NCBI GenBank assembly: GCA_045657625.1
Contig: JAZOTM010000019.1
Location: 21,023 to 85,022, forward strand
Origin: JAZOTM01 sp045657625
GTDB taxonomy: Bacteria > Bacillota > Clostridia > Lachnospirales > Lachnospiraceae
DNA: 64,000 nt
Reading direction: 5' to 3'
Of this stretch, positions 8,896 through 18,497 are shown piece after piece; position 1 is the stretch's first letter; every line of letters starts with the position of its first letter. The position numbers and the translations under genes are program-made. Below the pieces are notes generated by a model. The model searched no databases. It saw only the letters and a program-made list of their open reading frames with translations, and was not told where the DNA came from.

Positions 8896-10437
8896 ATGAG
8901 TAAAAAACCAACCGTATTAATGATCCTTGATGGTTTTGGTATCAATGAGCGTACCGATGGTAACGCCATTGCTCAGGCAAAGAAGCCGAATTTGGATAAG
9001 ATGTTTGCTACTTATCCATGGGTACAGGGAAATGCCAGCGGTCTTGCTGTTGGACTTCCGGATGGACAGATGGGTAACTCTGAAGTTGGCCATATGAACA
9101 TGGGTGCCGGACGAGTTGTTTATCAGGAACTCACCCGTATCACCAAAGAAATCGAAGACGGAGATTTCTTTGAAAATGAAGAGCTGAAAAAGGGTATGGA
9201 AAATGTAAAGAAGAATGGTTCTAATTTACATTACTACGGTCTTTTAAGTACCGGTGGTGTTCATAGCCATATCACACATCTCTATGGATTACTTGAGATG
9301 GCAAAAAGAGAAGGAATTGAAAACGTTTATGTACATTGTTTCTTAGACGGACGTGATACTGCTCCTACTTCAGGAAAAGGCTTCATTGAAGACTTGGAAA
9401 AAGAAATGGCAAAGATTGGTGTAGGTACTATCGCTTCTATTCATGGACGTTATTATGCAATGGATCGTGACAATCGTTGGGATCGTGTAGAAAAAGCATA
9501 CAACGCTTTGACAAAGGGAGAAGGGGAAAAGGCAGAAAGCGCAATCGCAGCCATTACCGCTTCTTACGAAAAGGATGTTACAGATGAATTTGTACTTCCT
9601 ACAGTGATTGAAAAAGACGGAAAACCGGTAGCAACAATCGGAGACAAGGATACTATTATTTTCTTCAACTTCCGTCCTGACCGTGCAAGAGAAATCACTA
9701 AGACATTCTGCTTAGATGATTTTGATGGTTTTGATAGAGGACCACGTAAGGATGTGACTTATGTTTGCTTCACAGATTATGATGTGACAGTTCCAAACAA
9801 AGAAGTAGCATTCAAGAAGGTACAGTTGACCAATACATTTGGTGAGTTCTTGGCAAAGAACGGCATGAAGCAGGCTCGTATTGCAGAGACTGAAAAATAT
9901 GCGCATGTTACCTTCTTCTTCAACGGTGGTGTAGAAGAGCCAAACGAAGGAGAAGATCGTATTTTAGTTAAATCTCCAAAGGTAGCAACCTATGATTTAC
10001 AGCCGGAAATGAGTGCATACGAAGTATGCGATAAGCTTGTAGAAGCAATCAAGTCCGGAAAATATGATTCGATTATTATCAACTTTGCAAATCCGGATAT
10101 GGTTGGACATACCGGTGTACAGGAAGCTGCAATCAAGGCAATTGAAGCAGTGGATACCTGCGTTGGAAAAGCATTGGATGCTTTGTTGGAAGTAGATGGA
10201 CAGATGTTCCTCTGCGCAGATCACGGAAATGCAGAACAGTTAATTGATTACGAAACAGGCGAGCCATATACTGCGCATACGACCAATCCGGTACCATTCG
10301 TATTAATTAACTATGATGAAAATTATAAGCTAAAAGAGGGCGGACGCCTTTGCGATATCATTCCTACTATGATTGAAATGATGGGAATGGAAAAACCGGC
10401 AGAGATGACCGGCGAATCTCTTTTAGTACGTAAATAA
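8896..10437 (+). CDS. gpmI: 2,3-bisphosphoglycerate-independent phosphoglycerate mutase
   Basis: Manganese-dependent, cofactor-independent mutase converting 3- to 2-phosphoglycerate. The start VLMILDGFGINE, the phosphoserine site GNSEVGHMNMGAGR (about residue 62) and the metal-binding CADHGNAEQLIDYETG near residue 440 are the family signatures. Length of 513 residues is standard. The ATG follows GAAGAGGAATGAAG. It is separated from the gapA-pgk-tpiA block by the CapA-like gene but belongs to the same lower glycolytic set. Confidence 0.97.
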   Translation: MSKKPTVLMILDGFGINERTDGNAIAQAKKPNLDKMFATYPWVQGNASGLAVGLPDGQMGNSEVGHMNMGAGRVVYQELTRITKEIEDGDFFENEELKKGMENVKKNGSNLHYYGLLSTGGVHSHITHLYGLLEMAKREGIENVYVHCFLDGRDTAPTSGKGFIEDLEKEMAKIGVGTIASIHGRYYAMDRDNRWDRVEKAYNALTKGEGEKAESAIAAITASYEKDVTDEFVLPTVIEKDGKPVATIGDKDTIIFFNFRPDRAREITKTFCLDDFDGFDRGPRKDVTYVCFTDYDVTVPNKEVAFKKVQLTNTFGEFLAKNGMKQARIAETEKYAHVTFFFNGGVEEPNEGEDRILVKSPKVATYDLQPEMSAYEVCDKLVEAIKSGKYDSIIINFANPDMVGHTGVQEAAIKAIEAVDTCVGKALDALLEVDGQMFLCADHGNAEQLIDYETGEPYTAHTTNPVPFVLINYDENYKLKEGGRLCDIIPTMIEMMGMEKPAEMTGESLLVRK

Positions 10438-10460
10438 GCAATTTAGGGGGACAAAAAGCA

Positions 10461-11660
10461 ATGAAAAACAAAATCCTTGCAGCATTGTTGTGTACAACAA
10501 TGGGTCTTGGAATGATTGGTTGCGGTAGCGAAGCAACAGAAGAAGTTCAAGAAACAGTTGAGACAGAAGAAACCGTAGAGGTGGAAACAGAGACAGAAAC
10601 AGAGACAGAAACAGAAGAGGCTCCGGAAGGAATGGCCATGAACCCATTAACCGGTGAGTGGATTGATGAGGATTTAGCTTCTCAGAGACCATTTGCACTT
10701 ATGGTTCCAAATGATTCTGCAGCATATCCACATTACGGTGTTAGCCAGGCAGATATCATTTATGAAGCTTCTTGCCGTGGAGATCACGGATTTACCAGAT
10801 GTATGTATATTTGGCAGGATTACTCAGGAATGAGCCGTATTGGTAATACCAGAAGTGCTCGTACCTACTATGCAATTTGGTCTAAGGAATATGATGCATT
10901 ATTTGCACATTATGGACAGTCACCATTTGCAAATCCGACTTTAAATACCATGGATGATATGGATGCACTTGGAATTGATGTAGGTGACAACTCATCACCG
11001 GCATTGGATTCTATCATGTTCTTCCGTTCTTCTGATAAGTCTGCACCACACAATGCATATACTTCATCAGACGGAATTCAGGCTGCTATTGAAAAGTATG
11101 ATTATCGTACAGAGTTGTCTGAAGGATATGAATCACACTTCAATTTCGCTAGTTCAGGCGAAGAAGTAGAATTGGAAGATGGTATTGCAGCAACTACCGT
11201 AGAACCTGGATATACCACTTTGAGCGCACGTTTCGAATATAACGAAGATGACGGATTATATTATCGTTATACTTGGGGCAGCGCAGATACAGATGGTTTG
11301 ACAGGTGATCAGTTGGCAGTTAAGAATATCTTCATTCAGATTGTAGATTATTCTTACTACACCACAGATGATCCTCAGTTCGCAGGACTTGCTTCTAATG
11401 CTTCTTACTGGAATGGACAGCAGTATTTGAATATCGACACCATGGGTGGCGGAACCGGATACTACATTACAAATGGTAAAGCAATCGAAGTTACCTGGAC
11501 AAAGGATGCAGAAGATGAAGCTACCAAGTTCTTTGATGAAAATGGTGATGAAATCACAGTAAATCAGGGTAAGACATGGTTCTGTATCGTACTTGACGAT
11601 CGTACAGAATACATTGAGTTTAATGGAGAGGCTGTATTAGCAGAGGATTCAGAAGACTAA
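10461..11660 (+). CDS. DUF3048 (YerB-like) lipoprotein
   Basis: Secreted lipoprotein of 399 residues. The signal ends in MIGCG, after which a Glu/Thr-rich repeat linker (residues 25-55) leads to a DUF3048 domain. The start of that domain, NPLTGEW and the block around QADIIYEA and RIGNTRSARTYY, is highly characteristic, and the C-terminal half (from about residue 250) contains a second conserved block with YWNGQQYLNID. The molecular function of the family is not established. It lies 23 bp after gpmI and ends before a strong terminator, so it is probably the last gene of the capA-gpmI transcript. Confidence 0.85.
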   Translation: MKNKILAALLCTTMGLGMIGCGSEATEEVQETVETEETVEVETETETETETEEAPEGMAMNPLTGEWIDEDLASQRPFALMVPNDSAAYPHYGVSQADIIYEASCRGDHGFTRCMYIWQDYSGMSRIGNTRSARTYYAIWSKEYDALFAHYGQSPFANPTLNTMDDMDALGIDVGDNSSPALDSIMFFRSSDKSAPHNAYTSSDGIQAAIEKYDYRTELSEGYESHFNFASSGEEVELEDGIAATTVEPGYTTLSARFEYNEDDGLYYRYTWGSADTDGLTGDQLAVKNIFIQIVDYSYYTTDDPQFAGLASNASYWNGQQYLNIDTMGGGTGYYITNGKAIEVTWTKDAEDEATKFFDENGDEITVNQGKTWFCIVLDDRTEYIEFNGEAVLAEDSED

Positions 11661-11699
11661 TTGGTAGAATCTGATTTGTAGGATCTATAGAGAAGAATG

Positions 11700-11745
11700 A
11701 CCCTTAAGTAGAAAAGGAAAACCCATCTACTTAAGGGTTTCTTTT
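11700..11745 (+). terminator. Terminator after the DUF3048 gene
   Basis: ACCCTTAAGTAG (11700-11711) and CTACTTAAGGGT (11727-11738) form a perfect 12-bp stem followed by TTCTTTTTG. A second weak hairpin, GAAATC (11751-11756) and GATTTC (11765-11770) plus a T7 run, follows directly and could act as a backup. Confidence 0.9.
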
Positions 11746-11879
11746 TGCTTGAAATCCTCTATAAGATTTCCTTTTTTTGATTATTAGAAAATTTAATAAT
11801 AAAAGTAAAATATCCTTGAATTACTTATAAATACGTGGTTTCTCGTACTTATAAAAGGGCTGTAACCCTTGTGGGTGCG

Positions 11880-11908
11880 TTGCGTTTCCAAAATTCCTGT
11901 ATTATAAT
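11880..11908 (+). promoter_or_regulatory. Promoter of the purC operon
   Basis: TTGCGT at 11880-11885 and TATAAT at 11903-11908 with a 17-bp spacer. Upstream, TACTTATAAA occurs twice (11822-11831 and 11846-11855), 24 bp apart, which may be a regulator site. No purine riboswitch core was found between the terminator and purC. Confidence 0.72.
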
Positions 11909-11954
11909 CACAATGTCAAAAATGACGAAATGCTATTTTACATAGGAGGTAGGC

Positions 11955-12833
11955 ATGAGCGTTCAAGAATATAAGCCGTTTAAAGAAGGAAAAGTAAGAG
12001 AGGTATATGATGCAGGAGATACCATTATTATGGTAGCGACAGATCGTATTTCAGCCTTCGACAACATTTTAAAGAATACCATTACGAAGAAAGGTACTGT
12101 CTTGACGCAGATGTCAAAATTCTGGTTCGATTTTACCAAGGATATTGTACCAAACCATATGTTATCTGTAGATAATGAGGACATGCCGGAATTTTTCCGT
12201 TCCGAAAGATTTCAGGGAAATAGCATGAAATGTAAGAAACTGACCATGCTTCCTGTAGAGTGTATTGTTCGAGGTTATATTACAGGAAGCGGTTGGGAAA
12301 GTTACAAAGAGACCGGAAAAGTCTGTGGTATTACTTTACCGGAAGGTTTACAGGAATCAGAACAGCTTCCTGAGCCGATTTATACACCAACCACCAAGGC
12401 AGAACTTGGTTTACATGATGAGCATATTACCTTTGAAGAAAGTGTTGTGGAATTAGAAAAGTTATTCCCTGGCAAAGGACAGAAATATGCAGAAGAGATT
12501 AGAGATTACACCATTGCTTTATATAAGAAATGTGCAGATTACGCAAGAAGCAAAGGTATTATTATAGCTGATACAAAATTCGAATTCGGATTAGACGAAG
12601 AAGGAAATGTAGTGCTCGGTGACGAGATGCTCACTCCGGATAGTTCCAGATTCTGGCCGGTAGAAGGTTATGAACCAGGAAAGGGACAGCCATCCTTTGA
12701 CAAACAGTTTGTAAGAGATTGGTTAAAAGCAAACCCGGACAACGATTTATTACTTCCAGATGAAGTTGTGGATAAGACAATTGAAAAGTATATGGAAGCA
12801 TATGAATTACTTTCCGGAAAGAAAATAGCTTAG
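11955..12833 (+). CDS. purC: Phosphoribosylaminoimidazole-succinocarboxamide synthase
   Basis: ATP-dependent ligase joining CAIR and aspartate to give SAICAR in de novo purine synthesis. The N-terminal GKVREVYDAGD and the central VECIVRGYITGSGW are the family signatures, and the aspartate/ATP region ends with KFEFGLDEEGNVVLGDE. The 292-residue length is of the longer PurC type. AGGAGGTAGGC precedes the ATG. purF follows after 14 bp. Confidence 0.96.
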   Translation: MSVQEYKPFKEGKVREVYDAGDTIIMVATDRISAFDNILKNTITKKGTVLTQMSKFWFDFTKDIVPNHMLSVDNEDMPEFFRSERFQGNSMKCKKLTMLPVECIVRGYITGSGWESYKETGKVCGITLPEGLQESEQLPEPIYTPTTKAELGLHDEHITFEESVVELEKLFPGKGQKYAEEIRDYTIALYKKCADYARSKGIIIADTKFEFGLDEEGNVVLGDEMLTPDSSRFWPVEGYEPGKGQPSFDKQFVRDWLKANPDNDLLLPDEVVDKTIEKYMEAYELLSGKKIA

Positions 12834-12847
12834 TTGGAGATAATGGA

Positions 12848-14332
12848 ATGAGTCAGTTAGACGTTATGCAAGACATTGCAGAAGACGAATTGCATGAAGA
12901 ATGTGGCGTCTTCGGTATGTATGATTTTAGTGGAAAAGACGTAGCAAGAAGTATTTATTATGGTCTTTTTGCCTTGCAGCATAGAGGACAGGAAAGTGCC
13001 GGTATCGCCGTTTCTGAGACCAATGGTCCCAAAGGAAAAGTGACTTCCAGAAAAGACATGGGTCTTGTAAATGAAGTGTTTTCCCAGGACGATTTGGAAA
13101 ATATGAAGGGTGATTTGGGAGTAGGACATGTACGTTATTCTACTGCCGGTTCTTCCACCAGAGAAAATGCACAGCCGTTGGTATTGAATTACGTAAAGGG
13201 TACCTTATCTTTGGCCCACAACGGAAACTTAATCAATGCCAATGAATTGCGTCACGATTTGGAATACACCGGTGCGATTTTCCAGACCACCATCGATTCC
13301 GAAGTGATTGCTTATCACATCGCAAGAGAACGTTTGAATTCTTCTTCTGCTGAGGAAGCAGTGAGAAGAGCCTGCCAAAAGATTAAAGGGGCTTATTCCT
13401 TAGTGGTTACCAGCCCTCGTAAATTGATTGGCGCAAGAGATCCTTTTGGTTTTAAACCACTTGTTATTGGAAAAAGAGATGATGCTTATATCATTACTTC
13501 TGAGACCTGTGCATTAGAAACCATTGGAGCAGAATTTGTTAGAGATGTTTTACCGGGAGAAGTGGTTACCATTACTCCGGAAAAGGGCATTGAGTCAGAT
13601 ATGACCATGGCACTTCCAAAGGAAAAACATGCAAGTTGTATTTTCGAATATATTTATTTTGCCAGACCGGATAGCCACATTGATGGCATCAGCGTATATG
13701 GCACCAGAATCAAAGCAGGCCGCTTTTTGGCACAGGATTCGCCGGTAGAGGCTGATTTGGTCGTTGGCGTTCCGGAAAGTGGAAATGCCGCAGCTTTGGG
13801 CTATTCCTTGGAGTCCGGTATTCCTTACGGAAATGCGTTTGTAAAGAATACTTATGTAGGAAGAACCTTCATCAAGCCAAAGCAGAGTAGCCGTGAATCC
13901 AGCGTACGCGTGAAGTTAAACGTATTAAAAGAAGTGGTAAAGGGAAAACGTATCATCATGATTGATGACTCCATTGTACGTGGAACCACTTCTGATCGTA
14001 TTGTAAAGATGTTGCGTGATGCAGGCGCTGCTGAGGTACATGTAAGAATCAGTTCGCCGCCATTCTTATGGCCATGTTACTTTGGTACAGATATTCCGGC
14101 AAGAGAGCAGTTGATTGCTTATCAGCACAGCATTGAAGAGATTCGTGAAATCATCGGTGCAGACAGTTTGGGATATTTGAAATTGGAACGTTTGAGTCAA
14201 ATGGTAGATGGTCAGCCAATTTGCCAGGGATGCTTTACCGGAAAATATCCGTTGGATCCGCCGGAACAGGATATTCGTGGAGAATATGCGGACAAAGATA
14301 TTGATTTAGAACGAAAATTGATGAAATTATAA
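12848..14332 (+). CDS. purF: Amidophosphoribosyltransferase
   Basis: Commits PRPP to purine synthesis by transferring glutamine nitrogen. An N-terminal propeptide of about 19 residues precedes the nucleophile in EECGVFGMYD, so self-processing to expose Cys is expected. The N-terminal Ntn glutaminase domain is followed by the PRTase loop IMIDDSIVRGTTS near residue 375. Four cysteines in the places used by the iron-sulfur (Bacillus type) enzyme are visible: ASCIFEYIYF, PPFLWPCYFG, and the CQGC pair near the C-terminus, so an oxygen-labile 4Fe-4S cluster is likely. Length of 494 residues is normal. Confidence 0.97.
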   Translation: MSQLDVMQDIAEDELHEECGVFGMYDFSGKDVARSIYYGLFALQHRGQESAGIAVSETNGPKGKVTSRKDMGLVNEVFSQDDLENMKGDLGVGHVRYSTAGSSTRENAQPLVLNYVKGTLSLAHNGNLINANELRHDLEYTGAIFQTTIDSEVIAYHIARERLNSSSAEEAVRRACQKIKGAYSLVVTSPRKLIGARDPFGFKPLVIGKRDDAYIITSETCALETIGAEFVRDVLPGEVVTITPEKGIESDMTMALPKEKHASCIFEYIYFARPDSHIDGISVYGTRIKAGRFLAQDSPVEADLVVGVPESGNAAALGYSLESGIPYGNAFVKNTYVGRTFIKPKQSSRESSVRVKLNVLKEVVKGKRIIMIDDSIVRGTTSDRIVKMLRDAGAAEVHVRISSPPFLWPCYFGTDIPAREQLIAYQHSIEEIREIIGADSLGYLKLERLSQMVDGQPICQGCFTGKYPLDPPEQDIRGEYADKDIDLERKLMKL

Positions 14333-14342
14333 AGGAGTTTTT

Positions 14343-15794
14343 ATGAATACAGATCGTTATATCAGCCCTTTATCAGAAAGATATGCAAGTAAGGAAATGC
14401 AGTATATTTTTTCTCAGGATATGAAGTTCAGTACCTGGAGAAAACTTTGGATTGCTCTTGCAGAAACAGAAATGGAACTTGGTCTTTCTCAGGATGGCAA
14501 GCCGGTAATTACCCAGGATATGATCGATGAAATGAAAGAGCATATCACAGACATCAATTATGATGTGGCAAAGGCTAGAGAAAAAGAAGTTCGTCATGAC
14601 GTTATGAGTCATGTATATGCGTATGGTCAGCAGTGTCCAAAGGCTGCAGGTATCATCCATTTAGGAGCTACCAGTTGCTATGTAGGAGATAATACAGACA
14701 TCATCATTATGAGAGATGCTTTGTTATTAATTCGCAAGAAGTTAGTGAATGTGATTGCAGAACTTTCTGCATTCGCGGATAAATACAAGAGTCAGCCGAC
14801 TTTAGCATTTACCCATTTCCAGCCGGCACAGCCGACTACTGTAGGAAAGAGAGCAACTCTTTGGCTTCATGAATTTGTCATGGATTTGGAAGACTTGGAT
14901 TATGTACTTTCTACCTTAAAATTATTAGGTTCTAAGGGTACCACAGGTACACAGGCTAGTTTCTTAGAACTTTTCAACGGAGATCATGATACCATCGATA
15001 AGATTGATCCGATGATCGCTGAAAAAATGGGATTCACCGGATGCTACCCGGTTTCCGGACAGACCTATTCCAGAAAAGTGGATACCAGAGTTTGCAATAT
15101 CTTAGCAGGAATTGCAGCTTCTGCACATAAAATGTCAAACGATATTCGTTTGTTACAGCATTTAAAAGAAGTGGAAGAGCCATTTGAAAAGAGTCAGATT
15201 GGGTCCTCTGCAATGGCATACAAGAGAAATCCAATGCGTTCAGAACGTATTGCTTCTTTGTCTCGTTATGTCATGATTGATGCTTTGAATCCGGCAATTA
15301 CCTCTGCGACTCAGTGGTTTGAGCGTACTTTGGATGATTCTGCAAATAAGCGTTTATCCGTAGCAGAAGGATTCTTGGCAATGGACGGTGTATTAGACCT
15401 TTGCTTAAACGTCGTAGATGGCCTTGTAGTATACGAAAAGGTAATTACCAAGCGTTTAATGTCTGAACTTCCATTTATGGCAACAGAAAACATTATGATG
15501 GATGCTGTAAAACTTGGTGGAAATCGTCAGGAATTACATGAAAAGATTCGTACCCTTTCTATGGAAGCAGGAAAGAACGTGAAAGTAGAAGGAAAAGAAA
15601 ACAACTTATTAGAGTTGATTGCTGCTGACGAAGAATTCCCAATGGGATTAGAAGAGTTGGAAGCAACCATGGACCCGGCTCGCTATGTAGGACGTAGTCC
15701 TCGCCAGGTTGAGGTTTATTTAAGAGATGTGATTCAGCCAATCTTAGATGCCAATAAGGACATCTTAGGTGTGAAAGCCGAAATCAACGTTTAA
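14343..15794 (+). CDS. purB: Adenylosuccinate lyase
   Basis: Fumarase-superfamily lyase acting twice in purine synthesis, on SAICAR and on adenylosuccinate. The superfamily signature SSAMAYKRNPMRSE lies near residue 290, and the catalytic His is in THFQPAQPTT. At 483 residues it is longer than the Bacillus enzyme (about 430) and fits the long subgroup that also includes the animal enzymes. It begins 10 bp after purF with AAAGGAG upstream. Between purB and the permease is a small GAAA-loop hairpin followed by a T-rich stretch (about 15800-15840) that could attenuate transcription. Confidence 0.95.
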   Translation: MNTDRYISPLSERYASKEMQYIFSQDMKFSTWRKLWIALAETEMELGLSQDGKPVITQDMIDEMKEHITDINYDVAKAREKEVRHDVMSHVYAYGQQCPKAAGIIHLGATSCYVGDNTDIIIMRDALLLIRKKLVNVIAELSAFADKYKSQPTLAFTHFQPAQPTTVGKRATLWLHEFVMDLEDLDYVLSTLKLLGSKGTTGTQASFLELFNGDHDTIDKIDPMIAEKMGFTGCYPVSGQTYSRKVDTRVCNILAGIAASAHKMSNDIRLLQHLKEVEEPFEKSQIGSSAMAYKRNPMRSERIASLSRYVMIDALNPAITSATQWFERTLDDSANKRLSVAEGFLAMDGVLDLCLNVVDGLVVYEKVITKRLMSELPFMATENIMMDAVKLGGNRQELHEKIRTLSMEAGKNVKVEGKENNLLELIAADEEFPMGLEELEATMDPARYVGRSPRQVEVYLRDVIQPILDANKDILGVKAEINV

Positions 15795-15864
15795 TACAAA
15801 TGTAAATTCGAAAGAATTACAGATAAATTTATTTTTTTAAGAATTAGAGGAGAGACGAAACGAA

Positions 15865-17223
15865 ATGTTAGAAAAAAAATTTCATCTCAGTGAACGTAAC
15901 ACAGACGTTCGTACCGAAGTAATCGGTGGTATTACTACATTTATGACAATGGCTTATATCTTAGCTGTTAACCCATCGATTCTTTCAGCTTCCGGAATGG
16001 ATGCAAACGCTGTATTAATGGCAACAGCACTTGCTGCATTTATTGGAACTATTTGTATGGCACTTCTTGCCAACTATCCATTTGCACTTGCACCTGGTCT
16101 TGGTTTGAATGCATACTTTGCTTATACCGTATGTGGTAGCATGGGATACAGCTGGCATGTAGCTTTACTTGCTGTATTCGTAGAAGGTCTTATTTTCATC
16201 GTACTTTCATTAACAAACGTACGTGAAGCCATCTTTAATGCCATTCCGATGAGCTTAAAGAAGGGCGTTTCTGTTGGTATCGGTTTATTCGTTGCATTTA
16301 TCGGATTCCAGAATGCCAACATCGTTGTAAATGATGATTCTACACTTGTAACTGTGGTTGATTTTACTGAAAACTTCCACACCATCGGAATCGGAGCATT
16401 ACTTGCTTTGATCGGATTTTTATTGATTGCCATCTTAAGCCACAAGAACGTAAAGGGTGCCATCTTAATTGGTATCTTCGCAACTTGGGTTTTGGGTATG
16501 ATTTGTCAGGTGGCAGGTATTTATGTACCGGATGTTGAAAACGGATTCTATAGCTTGTTCCCAAGCTGGTCATCCTTCAGTCTTGGTGCACTTGGACAGA
16601 CTTTTGCGAAATGCTTTACCGGCGATTTCTCAGCAGTTCGCCCTGGTGATTTTGTAGTGATTATTTTAGCTTTCTTGTTCGTAGACATTTTTGATACCTT
16701 AGGAACAGTTGTAGGTGTTGCTACAAAGGCTGATTTATTAGACGAAGATGGAAAACTTCCTGGAATCAAAGAAGTTCTTCTTGCAGACGCAATCGGAACT
16801 ACAGCAGGTGCCGTACTTGGTACTTCTACTACAACTACTTTCGTAGAAAGTTCTGCAGGTGTTGCTGCAGGTGCTAAGACAGGTTTAGCTTCTGTTGTTA
16901 CCGGATTCTTATTCTTGATTTCCATTATTTTTGCGCCTGTTTTCACAGCAATCCCAAGCTTTGCAACAGCTCCGGCACTTCTTTATGTTGGATTCTTAAT
17001 GATCTCTGCAATTCAGGGTATCAACTTTGATGATTTAACAGATGCAGTTCCGGCATTCATCGCTTTGATTGCTATGCCACTTACTTACAGCATTTCAGAA
17101 GGTATCGCTTTCGGTGTAATCTCTTATGTTGTAATTAAGGTTTGCACAGGAAAGAGAAAAGACGTTACACCACTTATGTATGTGCTTGCAGTTCTTTTCG
17201 TATTGAAATACTTATTCTTATAA
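15865..17223 (+). CDS. NCS2-family purine permease (adenine/guanine/hypoxanthine type)
   Basis: Membrane transporter of 452 residues with about 12-14 hydrophobic segments. The AzgA/PbuG subgroup is indicated by GGITTFMTMAYILAVNP at residue 20, GLGLNAYFAYTV near residue 75, DIFDTLGTVVGVA near residue 272 and GTSTTTTFVESSAGVAAG near residue 318. It follows purB by 70 bp, so purine uptake and synthesis are encoded together. The exact base transported cannot be told from sequence. Confidence 0.92.
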   Translation: MLEKKFHLSERNTDVRTEVIGGITTFMTMAYILAVNPSILSASGMDANAVLMATALAAFIGTICMALLANYPFALAPGLGLNAYFAYTVCGSMGYSWHVALLAVFVEGLIFIVLSLTNVREAIFNAIPMSLKKGVSVGIGLFVAFIGFQNANIVVNDDSTLVTVVDFTENFHTIGIGALLALIGFLLIAILSHKNVKGAILIGIFATWVLGMICQVAGIYVPDVENGFYSLFPSWSSFSLGALGQTFAKCFTGDFSAVRPGDFVVIILAFLFVDIFDTLGTVVGVATKADLLDEDGKLPGIKEVLLADAIGTTAGAVLGTSTTTTFVESSAGVAAGAKTGLASVVTGFLFLISIIFAPVFTAIPSFATAPALLYVGFLMISAIQGINFDDLTDAVPAFIALIAMPLTYSISEGIAFGVISYVVIKVCTGKRKDVTPLMYVLAVLFVLKYLFL

Positions 17224-17233
17224 TTTCAAACAT

Positions 17234-17274
17234 AAAAAAAGACATTGGCCCTTTTGTGACCAATGTCTTTTTTT
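17234..17274 (+). terminator. Terminator between the purine permease and the pilT operon
   Basis: AAAAAAAGACATTGG (17234-17248) and CCAATGTCTTTTTTT (17260-17274) pair perfectly over 15 bp. With A and T tracts on both sides it should work in both directions, serving the two convergent operons. Confidence 0.92.
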
Positions 17275-17400
17275 ATATCATAGGAAATTCCATTCCTATG
17301 ATATAAAAAAGCGCTCCGCTATGGAAGCGCACGCGCGAGATGTAAATGTTGCTTAAATGCAACCGCGCTTGGCGCGAGAATGTCGCATGCGACATTCTTT
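17274..17400. repeat. Cluster of five small palindromes (structured intergenic element)
   Basis: Five hairpin-forming dyads lie head to tail: TATATCATAGGA with TCCTATGATATA (17274-17305, 12 bp perfect); GCGCTCC with GGAAGCGC (one bulge, about 17311-17330); GTTGC with GCAAC (17348-17363); CGCGC with GCGCG (17364-17376); and a perfect 22-bp palindrome, AGAATGTCGCA then TGCGACATTCT (17377-17398). The first dyad shares 16-17 bases with the repeat at 24750. It looks like a REP- or MITE-like intergenic element or a non-coding RNA; no ORF crosses it. Confidence 0.7.
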
Positions 17401-17408
17401 CTTGTGCT

Positions 17409-18479
17409 TTAAGATAAATGATTTTTGATTTTCTTTGCCATCATTTCCGGATTGGTGGCATTTTCAATGGCTGTTTTCTCAGTAATGATACCCTGGGTAT
17501 ATAACTGATAAATACTGGTATCCATAGCAAGCATATTGCTGGCAGAAGAGGTATAAATAATACCATCAATCTGGTGTACCTTGCCTTCACGAATCAAATT
17601 GCGAATGGCAGGGGTTAAAATCATGATTTCAAATGCCGGAACTTCGCGTCCGTCTACTGTTGGTAACAAACGCTGTGAAACAACGGCGTGGAGTACCATG
17701 GACAACTGTACCGCTATCTGATGCTGCTGACTGGATGGAAAAGCATCGATGATACGGTCAATGGTATTTGCTGCACCAATGGTATGCAAGGTGGAGAAAA
17801 TCAAGTGACCGGTTTCTGCGGCAGTCATGGCTACGTTTATGGTTTCATAATCACGCATTTCTCCAAGAAGGATTACGTTTGGACTTTGGCGTAAAGCCGC
17901 TCTTAAAGCCGTCAGATAAGAATCAGTATCGGTAGCGACTTCTCGCTGAGATACAATACTTTTTTTATGACGATGCAAGAATTCCAAAGGATCTTCCAAG
18001 GTAATGATGTGATTGGCTTTTTCTGTGTTGATACGATCTACAATACAGGCAAGGGTCGTGGATTTTCCACCGCCGGCAGGTCCGGTAACAAGCACAAGAC
18101 CTTTTTGCGCATTTGCCAATTCCATAACTTGATCCGGGATGTTGAGCTCTGCAGGATCCGGTAATTTAAAGGCAATGACACGAATCACAGAGGATAAAGA
18201 ACCTCTTTGCTTGAATGTGCTGACACGGAAACGAGAGATTCCTTCCAAAGCGAAAGAGAAGTCGTCATCGCCGTGTTCCATCAAAGTGGTCATGTCACGG
18301 TTGTTTGCCAAATGGTAAATAGATTCCACAAATTCTGAGGTGTCTGTGGGTTTTAATCGAATTTCATTGAGGGAATGCATGGTACCGTTGATTTTATAGG
18401 TCAATGGAAGACCGGCAACGATAAAGATGTCAGATGCCCCTTTTTCTACAATTTCGCTAAGTGTTTCTCGAATGTCCAT
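17409..18479 (-). CDS. pilT: PilT-type twitching motility / pilus retraction ATPase
   Basis: Hexameric cytoplasmic ATPase of the type IV pilus family. Walker A GPAGGGKSTT is near residue 140, the Asp box around TLEDPLEFLH, Walker B VILLGEMRD near residue 205, and the His box HTIGAANTIDRIIDAFP near residue 235 are in PilT order. Length of 356 residues and the N-terminal PAS-like domain fit PilT rather than the longer PilB/GspE. RBS AGGAGG precedes the start. It is the last gene of a seven-gene minus-strand operon that shows no PilB, so it may be the only motor here, or the extension ATPase is elsewhere. Confidence 0.92.
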   Translation of the reverse strand: MDIRETLSEIVEKGASDIFIVAGLPLTYKINGTMHSLNEIRLKPTDTSEFVESIYHLANNRDMTTLMEHGDDDFSFALEGISRFRVSTFKQRGSLSSVIRVIAFKLPDPAELNIPDQVMELANAQKGLVLVTGPAGGGKSTTLACIVDRINTEKANHIITLEDPLEFLHRHKKSIVSQREVATDTDSYLTALRAALRQSPNVILLGEMRDYETINVAMTAAETGHLIFSTLHTIGAANTIDRIIDAFPSSQQHQIAVQLSMVLHAVVSQRLLPTVDGREVPAFEIMILTPAIRNLIREGKVHQIDGIIYTSSASNMLAMDTSIYQLYTQGIITEKTAIENATNPEMMAKKIKNHLS

Positions 18480-18497
18480 AGTATGAAATCCTCCTAT

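Noticed and set aside
11746..11954. Purine or PRPP riboswitch in the purC leader
   Set aside because: The conserved core elements could not be found in either orientation; only a direct repeat and a normal promoter were seen.
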